This document shows, piece after piece, positions 1-8,778 of a DNA stretch of 64,000 nucleotides; the first letter of the stretch is position 1, and every line of letters begins with the position of its first letter. Under the pieces are notes generated by a model. That model was not told the DNA's origin, did no database searches, and saw nothing but the letters and a program-made list of their open reading frames with translations. The translations under genes were made by a program, and so were the position numbers. Source of the stretch: Rubrivivax sp. A210 (GTDB lineage: Bacteria; Pseudomonadota; Gammaproteobacteria; Burkholderiales; Burkholderiaceae_C); the NCBI RefSeq assembly GCF_904426505.1, contig NZ_CAJGBN010000005.1, positions 56,812 to 120,811 of the forward strand. Reading direction: 5' to 3'.

Positions 1-2
1 TG

Positions 3-137
3 GCCACGGCCTGCGGCTTCTGGGTCGCCGAGCGCGAATACCCGCAGGCCGGCTGGATGCACGGCGTCGTCGCGCTGATCGGCCTGGCCGCCGCGCTGCT
101 GTGGTGGCGCGCCCACCCCGGGCCGGGCGCGCGGTGA
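3..137 (+). CDS. C-terminal fragment of a membrane protein (cut by window edge)
   Basis: An open frame enters from the left edge and ends at a TGA. The last 44 residues include one hydrophobic stretch (GVVALIGLAAALLWW) followed by a short basic tail, which looks like the final transmembrane helix of an inner-membrane protein. The stop overlaps the GTG start of the next gene (GTGA), so the two are probably translationally coupled and in one operon. Too little is visible to name a family; a transporter is one possibility. Confidence 0.5.
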   Translation, partial: ATACGFWVAEREYPQAGWMHGVVALIGLAAALLWWRAHPGPGAR

Positions 138-1075
138 AGCGCCAAATCCTCGTCTGGCTGCTCGGCGGCCTGGCCGCCCTGGCCCTGGCCTGGGTGCTGC
201 CGGCGCCGGCCCAGCTGTGGGCACGCGCCACGGCGCTGCCGCCCCTCACCTGGCTGATCGCGGCCCTGGGCATGGGGGCCAGCTACACGCTGCGCGCGCT
301 GCGCCTGCGCGACGAGTGGCGGCACCGGCTGCCGGTGCGCCTGGCCGAATGCCTGCACATCACGCTGGTCCACAGCGCCGCCATCAATGTGCTGCCCATG
401 CGCGCCGGCGAACTCGGCTTCCCCTGGCTGCTGTACAAGCGCTGGGGCGTGCCGGTGGGTGATTCGGCTGCCAGCCTTTTCTGGCTGCGCCTGCAGGACG
501 CCGCCGTGCTGGGCCTGTTGGGCGCCGCGGTCTTCGGGCCTGATCTCGGCCTGGCGCCGGCTGCGGCGTTTGTCCTGCGCGGCACGCTGGCGCTGGCGCT
601 GCTGGGCCTCATCGTCTGGCGCGGTGCCAGCCTGGCCCGCGCTGCCCTGGCGGCAGTGGGCGGGCCGGGCGGTGGCGGCACCTGGCTGGCGCGGGCGCTG
701 GCGCGCGTGCTGCAGGCGGTGCTGCGCTCGCATGCGCGCGGCTGGCTGTGGACGCTGGCCAACTGGCTGGTCAAGATCGCCGTGCTGGCCCTGCTGCTGA
801 GCGGCATCGCCGAGCTGCCGCTGGCCATGGCCTGGGCCGGCGCGCTGGCTGGCGAAGGCGCGGCCGTGCTGCCCATCCAGCCGCCGGCCGGCTTCGGTAC
901 CTATGAAGCCGGCGTCTGGGTCGGTGCCCGCCTCGCCGGCGCCACGGTTTCCCCCTCCACGGTGCTCGGCGCCGCCTTCACCATGCACCTGTTCGTGATC
1001 GTCTTCTCCATCCTGGCCGCCGCGGCCAGCCACGGGCTGCAAGGCACACCGCGCGGACAGCAACGAACCTCATGA
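134..1075 (+). CDS. Flippase-like membrane protein, UPF0104 / LPG-synthase TM-domain family
   Basis: About 313 residues, nearly all hydrophobic, with roughly seven to eight membrane spans. An early loop holds the arginine/glutamate signature PMRAGELGFPWLLY (about residues 88-101), as in the lysylphosphatidylglycerol synthase transmembrane family (AglD2/UPF0104). Members are thought to move or handle lipid-linked groups in the inner membrane, but few have a proven function. The GTG at the overlap with the preceding stop is preferred to an ATG 33 bases upstream because it gives a coupled start and a normal short basic N-terminus (MKRQILVW). The next gene overlaps by four bases and encodes a polyprenyl-phosphate-type glycosyltransferase, so a role in lipid-linked sugar handling is inferred from context. 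Confidence 0.75.
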   Translation: MKRQILVWLLGGLAALALAWVLPAPAQLWARATALPPLTWLIAALGMGASYTLRALRLRDEWRHRLPVRLAECLHITLVHSAAINVLPMRAGELGFPWLLYKRWGVPVGDSAASLFWLRLQDAAVLGLLGAAVFGPDLGLAPAAAFVLRGTLALALLGLIVWRGASLARAALAAVGGPGGGGTWLARALARVLQAVLRSHARGWLWTLANWLVKIAVLALLLSGIAELPLAMAWAGALAGEGAAVLPIQPPAGFGTYEAGVWVGARLAGATVSPSTVLGAAFTMHLFVIVFSILAAAASHGLQGTPRGQQRTS

Positions 1076-2112
1076 ACGCCATCACCCTTCCCACGCCCCT
1101 GGCCGCGGCCAGCGAAACCGCGCCGCCGCACCGCCTGTCCATCGTGGTGCCGATGTACAACGAGATCGACAACGTCGCGCCGATGATCGACGACGTGCAG
1201 GCGGCGATGGCGAGCTACCCCCACCCCTGGGAACTGATCGTCGTCGACGACGGCAGCCTCGACGGCACCGGCGCCGCGCTCGAGCGTCACGCTGCGAAGG
1301 TGGGCCCCCATGTGCGCGTGCTGCGCCTGATGCGCAACTTCCGCCAGACCGCAGCCATGCAGGCCGGCATCGATGCGGCGCGCGGCGATGTCATCGTCAC
1401 CATGGACGGCGACCTGCAGAACGACCCGCGCGACATCCCGCGGCTGGTGGCGCGACTGCTGGTCGAGGACATGGACCTGGTGGCCGGCTGGCGCAAGAAC
1501 CGCCAGGACGGCTTCGTGCTGCGCAAGCTGCCCTCGAAGATCGCCAACCGCCTGATCCGCCGCGCCACCGGGCTGGAGTTCAAGGACCTGGGCTGCAGCC
1601 TCAAGGCCTTCCGCGGCGACGTGCTGCGCCAGGTGCGGCTGTACGGCGAGATGCACCGCTTCATCCCGGCGTGGCTGGCCACGGTGACCTCGCCCTCGCG
1701 CATGGCCGAGGAGCCGGTGAATCACCGCGCCCGCCTGATGGGCACCAGCAAGTACGGCCTGTCGCGCACCTTCCGCGTGCTCACCGACCTGCTGGCGATG
1801 TATTTCTTCCTCAACTTCGGCACCCGGCCGGGGCAGTTCTTTGGCGGTGTCGGCCTGCTGGTGTCCACCATAGGCGGCCTCATCCTGGCCTGGATGGGGG
1901 TCGAAAAGCTGATGGGCCAGGCCATCGGCACGCGGCCCATGCTGGCCCTGGGTTTCTTCATGCTGGTCGGCGGCCTGCAGTTCCTGACCACCGGCGTGCT
2001 GGCCGAACTGCTGATGCGCGTCTACTACGAAGGCGGCCACGGCATGGCCTACCACCGGCGTCCCGGCAGCGAGCCCGCCGCCGACGAGGCCTGGCACAGC
2101 AAGCGCGACTGA
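1072..2112 (+). CDS. Family 2 glycosyltransferase, DPM1/ArnC type
   Basis: 346 residues. A GT-A catalytic domain occupies the first 240 or so: the nucleotide-binding strand IVVPMYNE (about residue 24), VVDDGS (about 57) and the metal/donor motif TMDGDLQND (about 105). Two membrane spans follow near residues 258-280 and 293-318. This is the architecture of polyprenyl-phosphate sugar synthases such as DPM1, ArnC and GtrB, which attach a sugar from a nucleotide donor to undecaprenyl phosphate at the inner face of the membrane. It overlaps its neighbours by four bases and one base. The two GT39-type transferases downstream would be the natural users of the lipid-linked sugar. The sugar itself cannot be read from the sequence. 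Confidence 0.85.
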   Translation: MNAITLPTPLAAASETAPPHRLSIVVPMYNEIDNVAPMIDDVQAAMASYPHPWELIVVDDGSLDGTGAALERHAAKVGPHVRVLRLMRNFRQTAAMQAGIDAARGDVIVTMDGDLQNDPRDIPRLVARLLVEDMDLVAGWRKNRQDGFVLRKLPSKIANRLIRRATGLEFKDLGCSLKAFRGDVLRQVRLYGEMHRFIPAWLATVTSPSRMAEEPVNHRARLMGTSKYGLSRTFRVLTDLLAMYFFLNFGTRPGQFFGGVGLLVSTIGGLILAWMGVEKLMGQAIGTRPMLALGFFMLVGGLQFLTTGVLAELLMRVYYEGGHGMAYHRRPGSEPAADEAWHSKRD

Positions 2113-3719
2113 TGGCGCTGGCGATGGCGGGCGCCGCGGCGCCGGGCAAGGAGCGCGGCCTGGCCGTCATCGGCGCGGCCCTGTTGCTGCTGTTGTGGCT
2201 GGCCGGCCTGGGCAGCGCGCCGCTTTTCGACGTCGACGAGGGCGCCTTCGCCGAGGCCAGCCGCGAGATGCTGGCCAGCGGCGACTGGGGCCACACCACG
2301 CTCAACGGCGAAGACCGCTTCGACAAGCCCATCCTCGTCTACTGGCTGCAGGCGGCCAGCCTGGCCCTCTTCGGCACCACCGAGTTCGCTGCCCGCCTGC
2401 CCTCGGCCCTGTGCGCCTGGGCCTGGTGCCTGGCCACCGCCGCCTTTGCCGCGCCGCGCTGGGGCCGCGGCGTCGCGGTGGCGGCAGCCGGCATGCTGGC
2501 CACCAGCCTGGGGCCGCTGCTGATAGGCCGCGCAGCGACAGCGGATGCCTTGCTCAACCTGCTGCTGGCGCTGTCGCTCTTCGACCTCTGGCGCGCACTT
2601 GAGAACCCGGCCGCTGCAGCGCCGCGCCGCCGCGCCTTTCTCTGGGTGGCGCTGGGCCTGCTCACCAAGGGCCCGGTGGCGCTGCTGCTGCCCGGTGCCG
2701 CCCTCCTGCTGTGGGCCGCGGCCGGCTGGCGCGAGCACAGGCCCTGGGCCGTGCTGCGTCCCCTGTTGGCCGACGGCCGCGCCTGGGTCCTGGGCCTGGC
2801 CGTCGCCCTGCCCTGGTATGCCTATGCGCTGCAGCGCCACGGCCAGGACTTCGTCGACGGCTTCCTGGTGCGCCACAACCTCGACCGCTTCTCGGCGCCG
2901 CTCGAAGGCCATGGCGGCGGCGGCGCCTACCACCTGCTGGTGCTGCCGCTGCTGATGCTGCCGTGGACGCCGCTGCTGCTGCCGCTGCTGCGCGGCCTGC
3001 GCGCCAGCTGGGCCGATCCGGCGCTGCGCTTCCTGCTGCTGTGGGCCGGCTTCGTGGTCGTCTTCTTCTCGCTTTCGGGCACCAAGCTGCCGCACTACGG
3101 CCTCTATGCGATCACGCCGCTGCTGCTGCTGGCGGCACGCGCCCTGGTCGGCGCCGGGCGCACCATGGCGCTGGCGCTGGCAGCGTGCGCGCTGGGGCTG
3201 TGGCTGCTGGCCGCGGCCTCGCCGCAACTGGCCGCCCTGCTGGCCCAGGGCCGGGCCGACCCGCAATGGACGGCGCGCTTCATCGCCGCCGCGGCCCAGC
3301 CGGCGCTGTCGCTGCCAGGCATCGCGCTGGGCGGCGCGCTGATCGCCGCCCTGGCCGCCGGGGCCTGGCTGCGCGCGGCGCGGCACCTGCCGGCGCTGCT
3401 CGCTGCCGCCGCGGTGGCCGCCTGTGGCTGGACGCAATTCGCCCTGCCCTGGTGGGGCCAGGCGCTCCAGGGCCCGGTGCGCGCGCTGGCGCTGGCTGCG
3501 CGCCAGCAGCAACTGCCGCTGGTGCAGTGGCGGCTGCACCAGCCCAGCGCCGCCTACTACCGCGGCGAACCGGCCCCACGCCGCGAACCCCGGCCCGGCG
3601 AGGCTGCCCTGGTGCGCGAGGACCGCTTTGACGCACTGCCGGCCGACGAGCGCAGCGCCTACCGGGTGCTGGCGCGCGACCGCGGCTTCGCCCTGGTCCT
3701 GCGGGGGACGGCACCATGA
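2112..3719 (+). CDS. ArnT/PMT-type (GT39) integral membrane glycosyltransferase, first copy
   Basis: 535 residues with about a dozen membrane segments. The first periplasmic loop carries the acidic catalytic-type motif LFDVDEGAFAEASREM (about residues 38-53) followed by DKPILVYW, as in ArnT and dolichyl-phosphate-mannose mannosyltransferases. Such enzymes take a sugar from a polyprenyl-phosphate carrier on the periplasmic side and put it on lipid A, protein or another lipid. The start is the ATG that shares its A with the preceding stop. The frame is open further upstream only as read-through over the GT2 gene. The adjacent gene is a second member of the same superfamily. Lipid A modification is a reasonable guess, but the acceptor is unknown. 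Confidence 0.82.
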   Translation: MALAMAGAAAPGKERGLAVIGAALLLLLWLAGLGSAPLFDVDEGAFAEASREMLASGDWGHTTLNGEDRFDKPILVYWLQAASLALFGTTEFAARLPSALCAWAWCLATAAFAAPRWGRGVAVAAAGMLATSLGPLLIGRAATADALLNLLLALSLFDLWRALENPAAAAPRRRAFLWVALGLLTKGPVALLLPGAALLLWAAAGWREHRPWAVLRPLLADGRAWVLGLAVALPWYAYALQRHGQDFVDGFLVRHNLDRFSAPLEGHGGGGAYHLLVLPLLMLPWTPLLLPLLRGLRASWADPALRFLLLWAGFVVVFFSLSGTKLPHYGLYAITPLLLLAARALVGAGRTMALALAACALGLWLLAAASPQLAALLAQGRADPQWTARFIAAAAQPALSLPGIALGGALIAALAAGAWLRAARHLPALLAAAAVAACGWTQFALPWWGQALQGPVRALALAARQQQLPLVQWRLHQPSAAYYRGEPAPRREPRPGEAALVREDRFDALPADERSAYRVLARDRGFALVLRGTAP

Positions 3720-5269
3720 GCCGCGGTCCGTCAGGCCCATCGGGTCCATTCGGCTGGCCGCTCGCCGCCTTCGGGGCCGCCCTGCTGGCGCTGCTGGGCC
3801 TGCGCCTGGCCCTGGTGGCCGGCAGCGGCGCCTCGCTGCACGTCGACGAGGCGCAGTACTGGGACTGGTCGCGCACATTGCAATGGGGCTATTACTCCAA
3901 GCCGCCTGCGGTGGCGGTGCTGATCCGCGCCTCGACCGCGCTCTTCGGCCACGGCGAGGTCGGCCTGCGCGCGCTGGCGATGGCCAGCTATGCGCTCACC
4001 GCCGCCGTGCTGTGGGCGCTGGGCCGCGACGTCGAGGCCAGCCTGCCGGCGGACCAGCACCGCCATGTCGGCATCTGGGCCGCGGCGGTCTTTGCCGCCA
4101 GCCCCATTGCCGGACTGCTGGGCCTGGTGGCCACCACCGACGCGTTGCTGCTGCTCTTCTGGGCGCTGGCGCTGTGGGCGCTGTGGCGGGCGGTGGCCGG
4201 GCGCAGCGCCCTGGCCTGGGTCGGCTTCGCGCTCGCCTGCGGTTTCGGCTTGCTTGACAAGTACACGCTGGGCGCCCTGCTGCTGGGCGCGGCCCTCTTC
4301 GTCTGGCGCGCCGGCGACCGCCGCGCCTGGATGGGCTTTGCCGGTGCGGCGCTGTGCGCGCTGCTCATCGTGGCGCCCAATCTGCTGTGGAACGCCGAAG
4401 CCGGTTGGCCCACGCTGCGCCACACGGCCGAGATCACGGTGCAGCAGCGGGCGACGCGAAGCCTCGCCGCGGCGGCCGGCGAGTGGCTGTCGTTCACGCT
4501 GGCCCAGCCGCTGATCCTGGCCCCGCTGCTGCTGCCGGCCCTGGCCTGGCGTGGCCGGCGCTGGCGCGGCGGCGCGGCGGAGTGGCCGGCGCCGGCCGCG
4601 GCGCTGCTGGGCTGGACCTCGCTGCCGCTGGCCGCGGTGGGCCTGCTGCAGGCGGCGCGCAGCCATGCCGAGATCAACTGGATCGCGCCCGTCCACCTGG
4701 CCGCGGCCCTGGCCCTGGCGCTGGCGCTGGCGCCGCGACCGGCCGACGGCCAGCGCCGCTGGGCCGGCCTGCTGGCGGCGCAGCTGGTCCTGGTCACGCT
4801 GCTGGCCGGTGCGCCCATCGTCCAGCGCGCGCTGGCGCCGGGCCGCATGCTGCCGGCAACGCTGGACGCCTGGGGCCGCATGCGCGGCTGGCCGGCGGCC
4901 TATGCCGAGCTGGCGCGGGCGCTGCCGGCCGAGGGGCCGATCCACCTGCTGGGCACCTCGCGCACCGTGCTGGCCCAGGCCGCCTACCAGTGGCGTGATC
5001 GAGCGCTGCTGCGCGCCGTCTGGCGGCCCGGCAGCGTGGCCAACAGCCACTATGAGCTGAGCTGCCCCTGGCGCGGCGGTGGTGGCGCCGGCCCCTGGTG
5101 GGTGTTGTCCGAGGGCGAGCCGCCGGCCGACCTGGCCGCTGCCCTGGGCGGGCTGGAGACCGTGGCCGCGGTGGCGGTGCGGCGCTCGTCCACCGGCGTC
5201 ATAGCCCTGCGCCTGTCGCGCCCGCGGGCGCTGCCGCCAGCCAGCGGTGAACAAGCCTTCTGCCGATGA
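3716..5269 (+). CDS. ArnT/PMT-type (GT39) integral membrane glycosyltransferase, second copy
   Basis: 517 residues with many hydrophobic segments. The first loop has LHVDEAQYWDWS (about residues 41-52), then YYSKPPAVAVL (about 61-71), the typical bacterial GT39 (PMT_2) pattern with paired acidic residues after membrane helix 1. It overlaps the preceding transferase by four bases (ATGA) and the following PAP2 gene in the same way, so all are probably translated as a unit. It resembles its neighbour in architecture but not closely in sequence, suggesting different acceptors or linkages rather than a recent duplication. Substrate unknown. Confidence 0.82.
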   Translation: MSRGPSGPSGPFGWPLAAFGAALLALLGLRLALVAGSGASLHVDEAQYWDWSRTLQWGYYSKPPAVAVLIRASTALFGHGEVGLRALAMASYALTAAVLWALGRDVEASLPADQHRHVGIWAAAVFAASPIAGLLGLVATTDALLLLFWALALWALWRAVAGRSALAWVGFALACGFGLLDKYTLGALLLGAALFVWRAGDRRAWMGFAGAALCALLIVAPNLLWNAEAGWPTLRHTAEITVQQRATRSLAAAAGEWLSFTLAQPLILAPLLLPALAWRGRRWRGGAAEWPAPAAALLGWTSLPLAAVGLLQAARSHAEINWIAPVHLAAALALALALAPRPADGQRRWAGLLAAQLVLVTLLAGAPIVQRALAPGRMLPATLDAWGRMRGWPAAYAELARALPAEGPIHLLGTSRTVLAQAAYQWRDRALLRAVWRPGSVANSHYELSCPWRGGGGAGPWWVLSEGEPPADLAAALGGLETVAAVAVRRSSTGVIALRLSRPRALPPASGEQAFCR

Positions 5270-5988
5270 ACGCCCCGCCCACCCCGCGGCCCTGGCGCGC
5301 ACGCGAACGCGAATGGGCCTGGCTGGCCGGCGCCTTCTCGCTGGCCTGCATCGTCTTCAGCGCCTGGCCCGGGCTGGACCTGTGGGCGGCAGCGCTATTC
5401 CGCCAGGCGGACGGCGGCTTCGTCGGCAACGGTCTGAGTTGGGTGCGCGCCGTCTACGTGGCCGTACCCTGGTTCGGCCGCGCTGCCGGCCTGGCCGGCC
5501 TGGTCATCGCCTTGATCTGGTGGAAGCGCCCCCCCGCGCTGCTGGGCGTGCGCTGGTGGCGGCGCAGCATGCTGCTGGCGCTGGCGATGTGGCTGGGCAC
5601 CGGCGCCCTGGTCAACGGCGCGCTCAAGGAAGGCTGGGGGCGGGCGCGGCCGGTGGCGGTGCAGGAGTTCGGCGGCCCGGCCCACTTCACGCCGGCTTTG
5701 CGCCCGGCCAAGCAGTGCCGCACCAATTGCAGCTTCGTCAGCGGCCACAGCGCCACCGGCTTCACGCTGCTGGCCGTGGGCCTGCTGGGCGCGCCGGCCA
5801 CACGCCGGCGGTGGCTGCTGATAGGCGCCGCCGCCGGCCTGCTGGTGGGCGGCGGTCGCATGGCCCAGGGCGGCCACTTCCTCAGCGACGTGCTCTTCAG
5901 CGGCCTCGTGCTGTGGCTGGCCAGCGCCGCCATCCGCGAGGCCTGGCTGCGCATCAAGGCGCGGCAGCGGCGCCGCTCCGTACACTGA
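5266..5988 (+). CDS. PAP2-superfamily membrane phosphatase
   Basis: 240 residues with about five to six membrane spans. All three acid-phosphatase motifs are visible: KEGWGRARP (about residue 122), SGHSATGF (about 159) and GGRMAQGGHFLSDVL (about 193), including the histidine and aspartate expected in motif 3. Family members remove phosphate from undecaprenyl diphosphate, phosphatidate or lipid A on the periplasmic side. In this operon, with polyprenyl-phosphate glycosyltransferases, it could recycle the carrier or act like LpxE/LpxF on lipid A; the sequence does not decide. It is the last gene of the coupled run: the next start is 29 bases downstream with its own ribosome site. Confidence 0.85.
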   Translation: MNAPPTPRPWRAREREWAWLAGAFSLACIVFSAWPGLDLWAAALFRQADGGFVGNGLSWVRAVYVAVPWFGRAAGLAGLVIALIWWKRPPALLGVRWWRRSMLLALAMWLGTGALVNGALKEGWGRARPVAVQEFGGPAHFTPALRPAKQCRTNCSFVSGHSATGFTLLAVGLLGAPATRRRWLLIGAAAGLLVGGGRMAQGGHFLSDVLFSGLVLWLASAAIREAWLRIKARQRRRSVH

Positions 5989-6017
5989 ACACCAACACCA
6001 TCCGCCCAGGGAGCCCC

Positions 6018-6644
6018 ATGCTCATCGTCAACAAGCTCATCCCGCGCGGCCAGGGCCTGGCCGCCCCGCTGCTCAAGCGCGCCGCCAGCGTCGAACTCGG
6101 CTGGGACCAGCGCCAGAAGAGCCGATTCGACGCCGTCGACTCGACGGGCCGCGTGCTCGGCGTCTTCCTGCCGCGCGGCAGCGTGCTGCGCGGCGGCGAC
6201 GTGCTGGTGGCCGAGGACGGCTCGCTGGTCAGCGTCAAGGCCGCCGCCCAGCCGGTGCTGGTGGTGCGCCACTGCAGCCAGCACGGCGCGCCCATCGACC
6301 TGGCGCGCGCCGCCTACCACCTGGGCAACCGCCATGTCGCGGTGGAGGTGAGGGACGACCACCTCAAGCTCGAACCCGACCATGTGCTGACCGAGATGCT
6401 GCGCCGCATGCACCTGATCGTCAGCGAGGAGGCCGCGGCCTTCGAGCCCGAGGGCGGCGCCTACCAGGGTGGGCACGAGGGTGGGCATGATCACCACGGC
6501 CATGAGCATGGACATGACCACGACCACGCCCATGGGCCCGACCACTCCCACGACCACTCCCACGACCACGGTCATGACCATGGCCACGATCACGGCAGCG
6601 ACAAGGGCCATGTCCACGGCCCCGGCTGCAAGCACGACCACTGA
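6018..6644 (+). CDS. ureE: Urease accessory nickel chaperone UreE
   Basis: 208 residues. The N-terminal domain begins MLIVNKLIPRGQGLA and continues with the UreE peptide- and metal-binding fold (RGSVLRGGDVLVAEDGSLV; CSQHGAPIDLARAAYHLGNRH). The last 55 or so residues are an extreme histidine/aspartate-rich tail of repeated HDH and HSHDH units, as in UreE proteins that store and deliver nickel to the urease apoenzyme. A purine-rich AGGGAG lies seven bases before the ATG and supports this start over the long upstream read-through. The next start, ureF, follows the stop directly. Unusually, the gene upstream is not ureC but a membrane phosphatase. Confidence 0.95.
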   Translation: MLIVNKLIPRGQGLAAPLLKRAASVELGWDQRQKSRFDAVDSTGRVLGVFLPRGSVLRGGDVLVAEDGSLVSVKAAAQPVLVVRHCSQHGAPIDLARAAYHLGNRHVAVEVRDDHLKLEPDHVLTEMLRRMHLIVSEEAAAFEPEGGAYQGGHEGGHDHHGHEHGHDHDHAHGPDHSHDHSHDHGHDHGHDHGSDKGHVHGPGCKHDH

Positions 6645-7334
6645 ATGGCCACGCCCCCGGCCACGCTGCTGCAGTTGATGTGGCTGGCCTCGCCGGCGCT
6701 GCCGGTGGGAGGCTTCAGCTATTCCGAGGGCCTGGAAGCGGCGGTCGAGGCCGGCTTGCTGCCCGACGAGGCGGCCGCGGGAGACTGGCTGCTGGCGCAG
6801 TTGCAACTGGGCCTGGCGCGCAGCGAGCTGCCAGCCTTGGCCGCCCTCTGCCAGGCCTGGCAGGCCCACGACGCGGCGGCGGTGGGCGAACTCAACGACT
6901 GGCTGCTGCAGACGCGCGAAACAGCCGAACTGCGGGCGCAATCGCTGCAGATGGGGCGCTCCATGCTCGACTGGCTGCGCAACGGCGGCGACGCCGCCGA
7001 CGCGCGCATCGCCACCCTGGCGGCGCTGGCACCGGCGCCGCTGTGGCCCACGGCCCAGGCCCTGGCCGCCACCCTGGCCGGCGCCACGCCGCGCCACGCG
7101 CTGCTGGCCTATGCCTGGGGCTGGGCCGAGAACCAGGCCCAGGCAGCGATGAAGGCCGTGCCGCTGGGGCAGGCCGCGGCCCAGCGCATGCTGGGCCGGC
7201 TGGCCGCGGCCATCCCGCCGGCCGTCGAACAGGCCCTGGCCCTGCCCGTGGCCGAACGCCAGGCCCACACGCCCATGCTGGCCATCCTCAGCGCCCAACA
7301 TGAAAGCCAGTACTCGCGTCTCTTCCGCTCCTGA
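6645..7334 (+). CDS. ureF: Urease accessory protein UreF
   Basis: 229 residues, the usual length for the family. The N-terminus shows [19 protein letters not shown] (about residues 8-26), the UreF hallmark, and the rest is alpha-helical. UreF bridges UreD (UreH) and the GTPase UreG in the complex that inserts nickel into urease. The gene starts at the base after the ureE stop, so the two are coupled. UreD and the structural subunits are not in this window, so the partner genes must lie elsewhere if urease is functional. Confidence 0.93.
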   Translation: MATPPATLLQLMWLASPALPVGGFSYSEGLEAAVEAGLLPDEAAAGDWLLAQLQLGLARSELPALAALCQAWQAHDAAAVGELNDWLLQTRETAELRAQSLQMGRSMLDWLRNGGDAADARIATLAALAPAPLWPTAQALAATLAGATPRHALLAYAWGWAENQAQAAMKAVPLGQAAAQRMLGRLAAAIPPAVEQALALPVAERQAHTPMLAILSAQHESQYSRLFRS

Positions 7335-7433
7335 GCGGAGGGCGGCGGCGCCCGGTTCACGATACTTTGCACATCCGCCATGCGCGTGCGCCACGGCCGC
7401 GCGATGATCGGACCTTGATCCGGAGGTGTTTCC

Positions 7434-7919
7434 ATGCTTCACCCGTCACACCGTGCCCTGCGCCCGCTGGCCCTGGCGGCCGTGCTGCTGGGCAGCGTCG
7501 CCGCGGCCCAGGCGGGCCGCGTCTCGGTCGGCATCGACCTCGGCCTGCCCATCATCGGTGCCTATGGCGCACCGGTGGGCAGCATCGGCGTCCACCTCGG
7601 CCACGGCGGCGGCTGGCGCCACCGCGGCTACTACGGCGGTGGCGTGGTGTTCGGCGGGCCGATCTACTGGCCGCCGGTGGTCTATGAGCCGCCTATCGTG
7701 GTGGTGCAGGCGCCACCAACGCCGCCGGCCGCGCCGGCGCCCAGCCGCGCCGACCCCGTGGTCTACCCGCGCAACGGCCAGGACGGCACGCAGACCGAGG
7801 CCGACCGCCAGGCCTGCGACCGCTGGGCCACCACGCAGCCGGCAGCGCTGGCCGATGCCGCGGTCTTCAAGCGCGCCGTCGAGGCCTGCATGGACGCACG
7901 CGGCTATACGCTGAAGTAG
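7434..7919 (+). CDS. Small exported protein of unknown function, between ureF and ureG
   Basis: 161 residues. A clear signal peptide is present ([23 protein letters not shown]), cleaved probably after residue 27 or 28. The mature part has a glycine/histidine/tyrosine-rich segment ([13 protein letters not shown]), a proline-rich stretch ([15 protein letters not shown]) and a C-terminal helical part with two cysteines (RQACDRW and [10 protein letters not shown]) that could pair. A strong GGAGGTG ribosome site lies about seven bases before the ATG. I do not recognise a named family. Its position inside the urease accessory cluster may be chance or may indicate a periplasmic or outer-membrane role linked to metal supply; only the location suggests this. 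Confidence 0.75.
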   Translation: MLHPSHRALRPLALAAVLLGSVAAAQAGRVSVGIDLGLPIIGAYGAPVGSIGVHLGHGGGWRHRGYYGGGVVFGGPIYWPPVVYEPPIVVVQAPPTPPAAPAPSRADPVVYPRNGQDGTQTEADRQACDRWATTQPAALADAAVFKRAVEACMDARGYTLK

Positions 7920-7950
7920 CCGACCCGGAGCCGCGCACGCTTCGTGCATC

Positions 7951-8622
<672 letters not shown>

Positions 8623-8653
8623 CTGACCGTCCAGCCGCCCACATCCGGAGCAC

Positions 8654-8669
8654 CCGTGCCAAGGCACGG
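8654..8669. repeat. Perfect inverted repeat downstream of ureG
   Basis: CCGTGCC, a two-base spacer AA, then GGCACGG. There is no T-run after it on either strand, so it is not a convincing terminator; it may be a weak hairpin end for the ureG transcript or an operator for the regulator gene starting 110 bases further on. Confidence 0.35.
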
Positions 8670-8778
8670 TCCGGGTGACACAGATTCCGCCTAGGATTTC
8701 GACTCAGCCACGCAGGGCTGCCAAAAGGCCGAACCAGGGCGCGTAGGCTGCCCAATTTCATCCAGTCACTCGAACACG

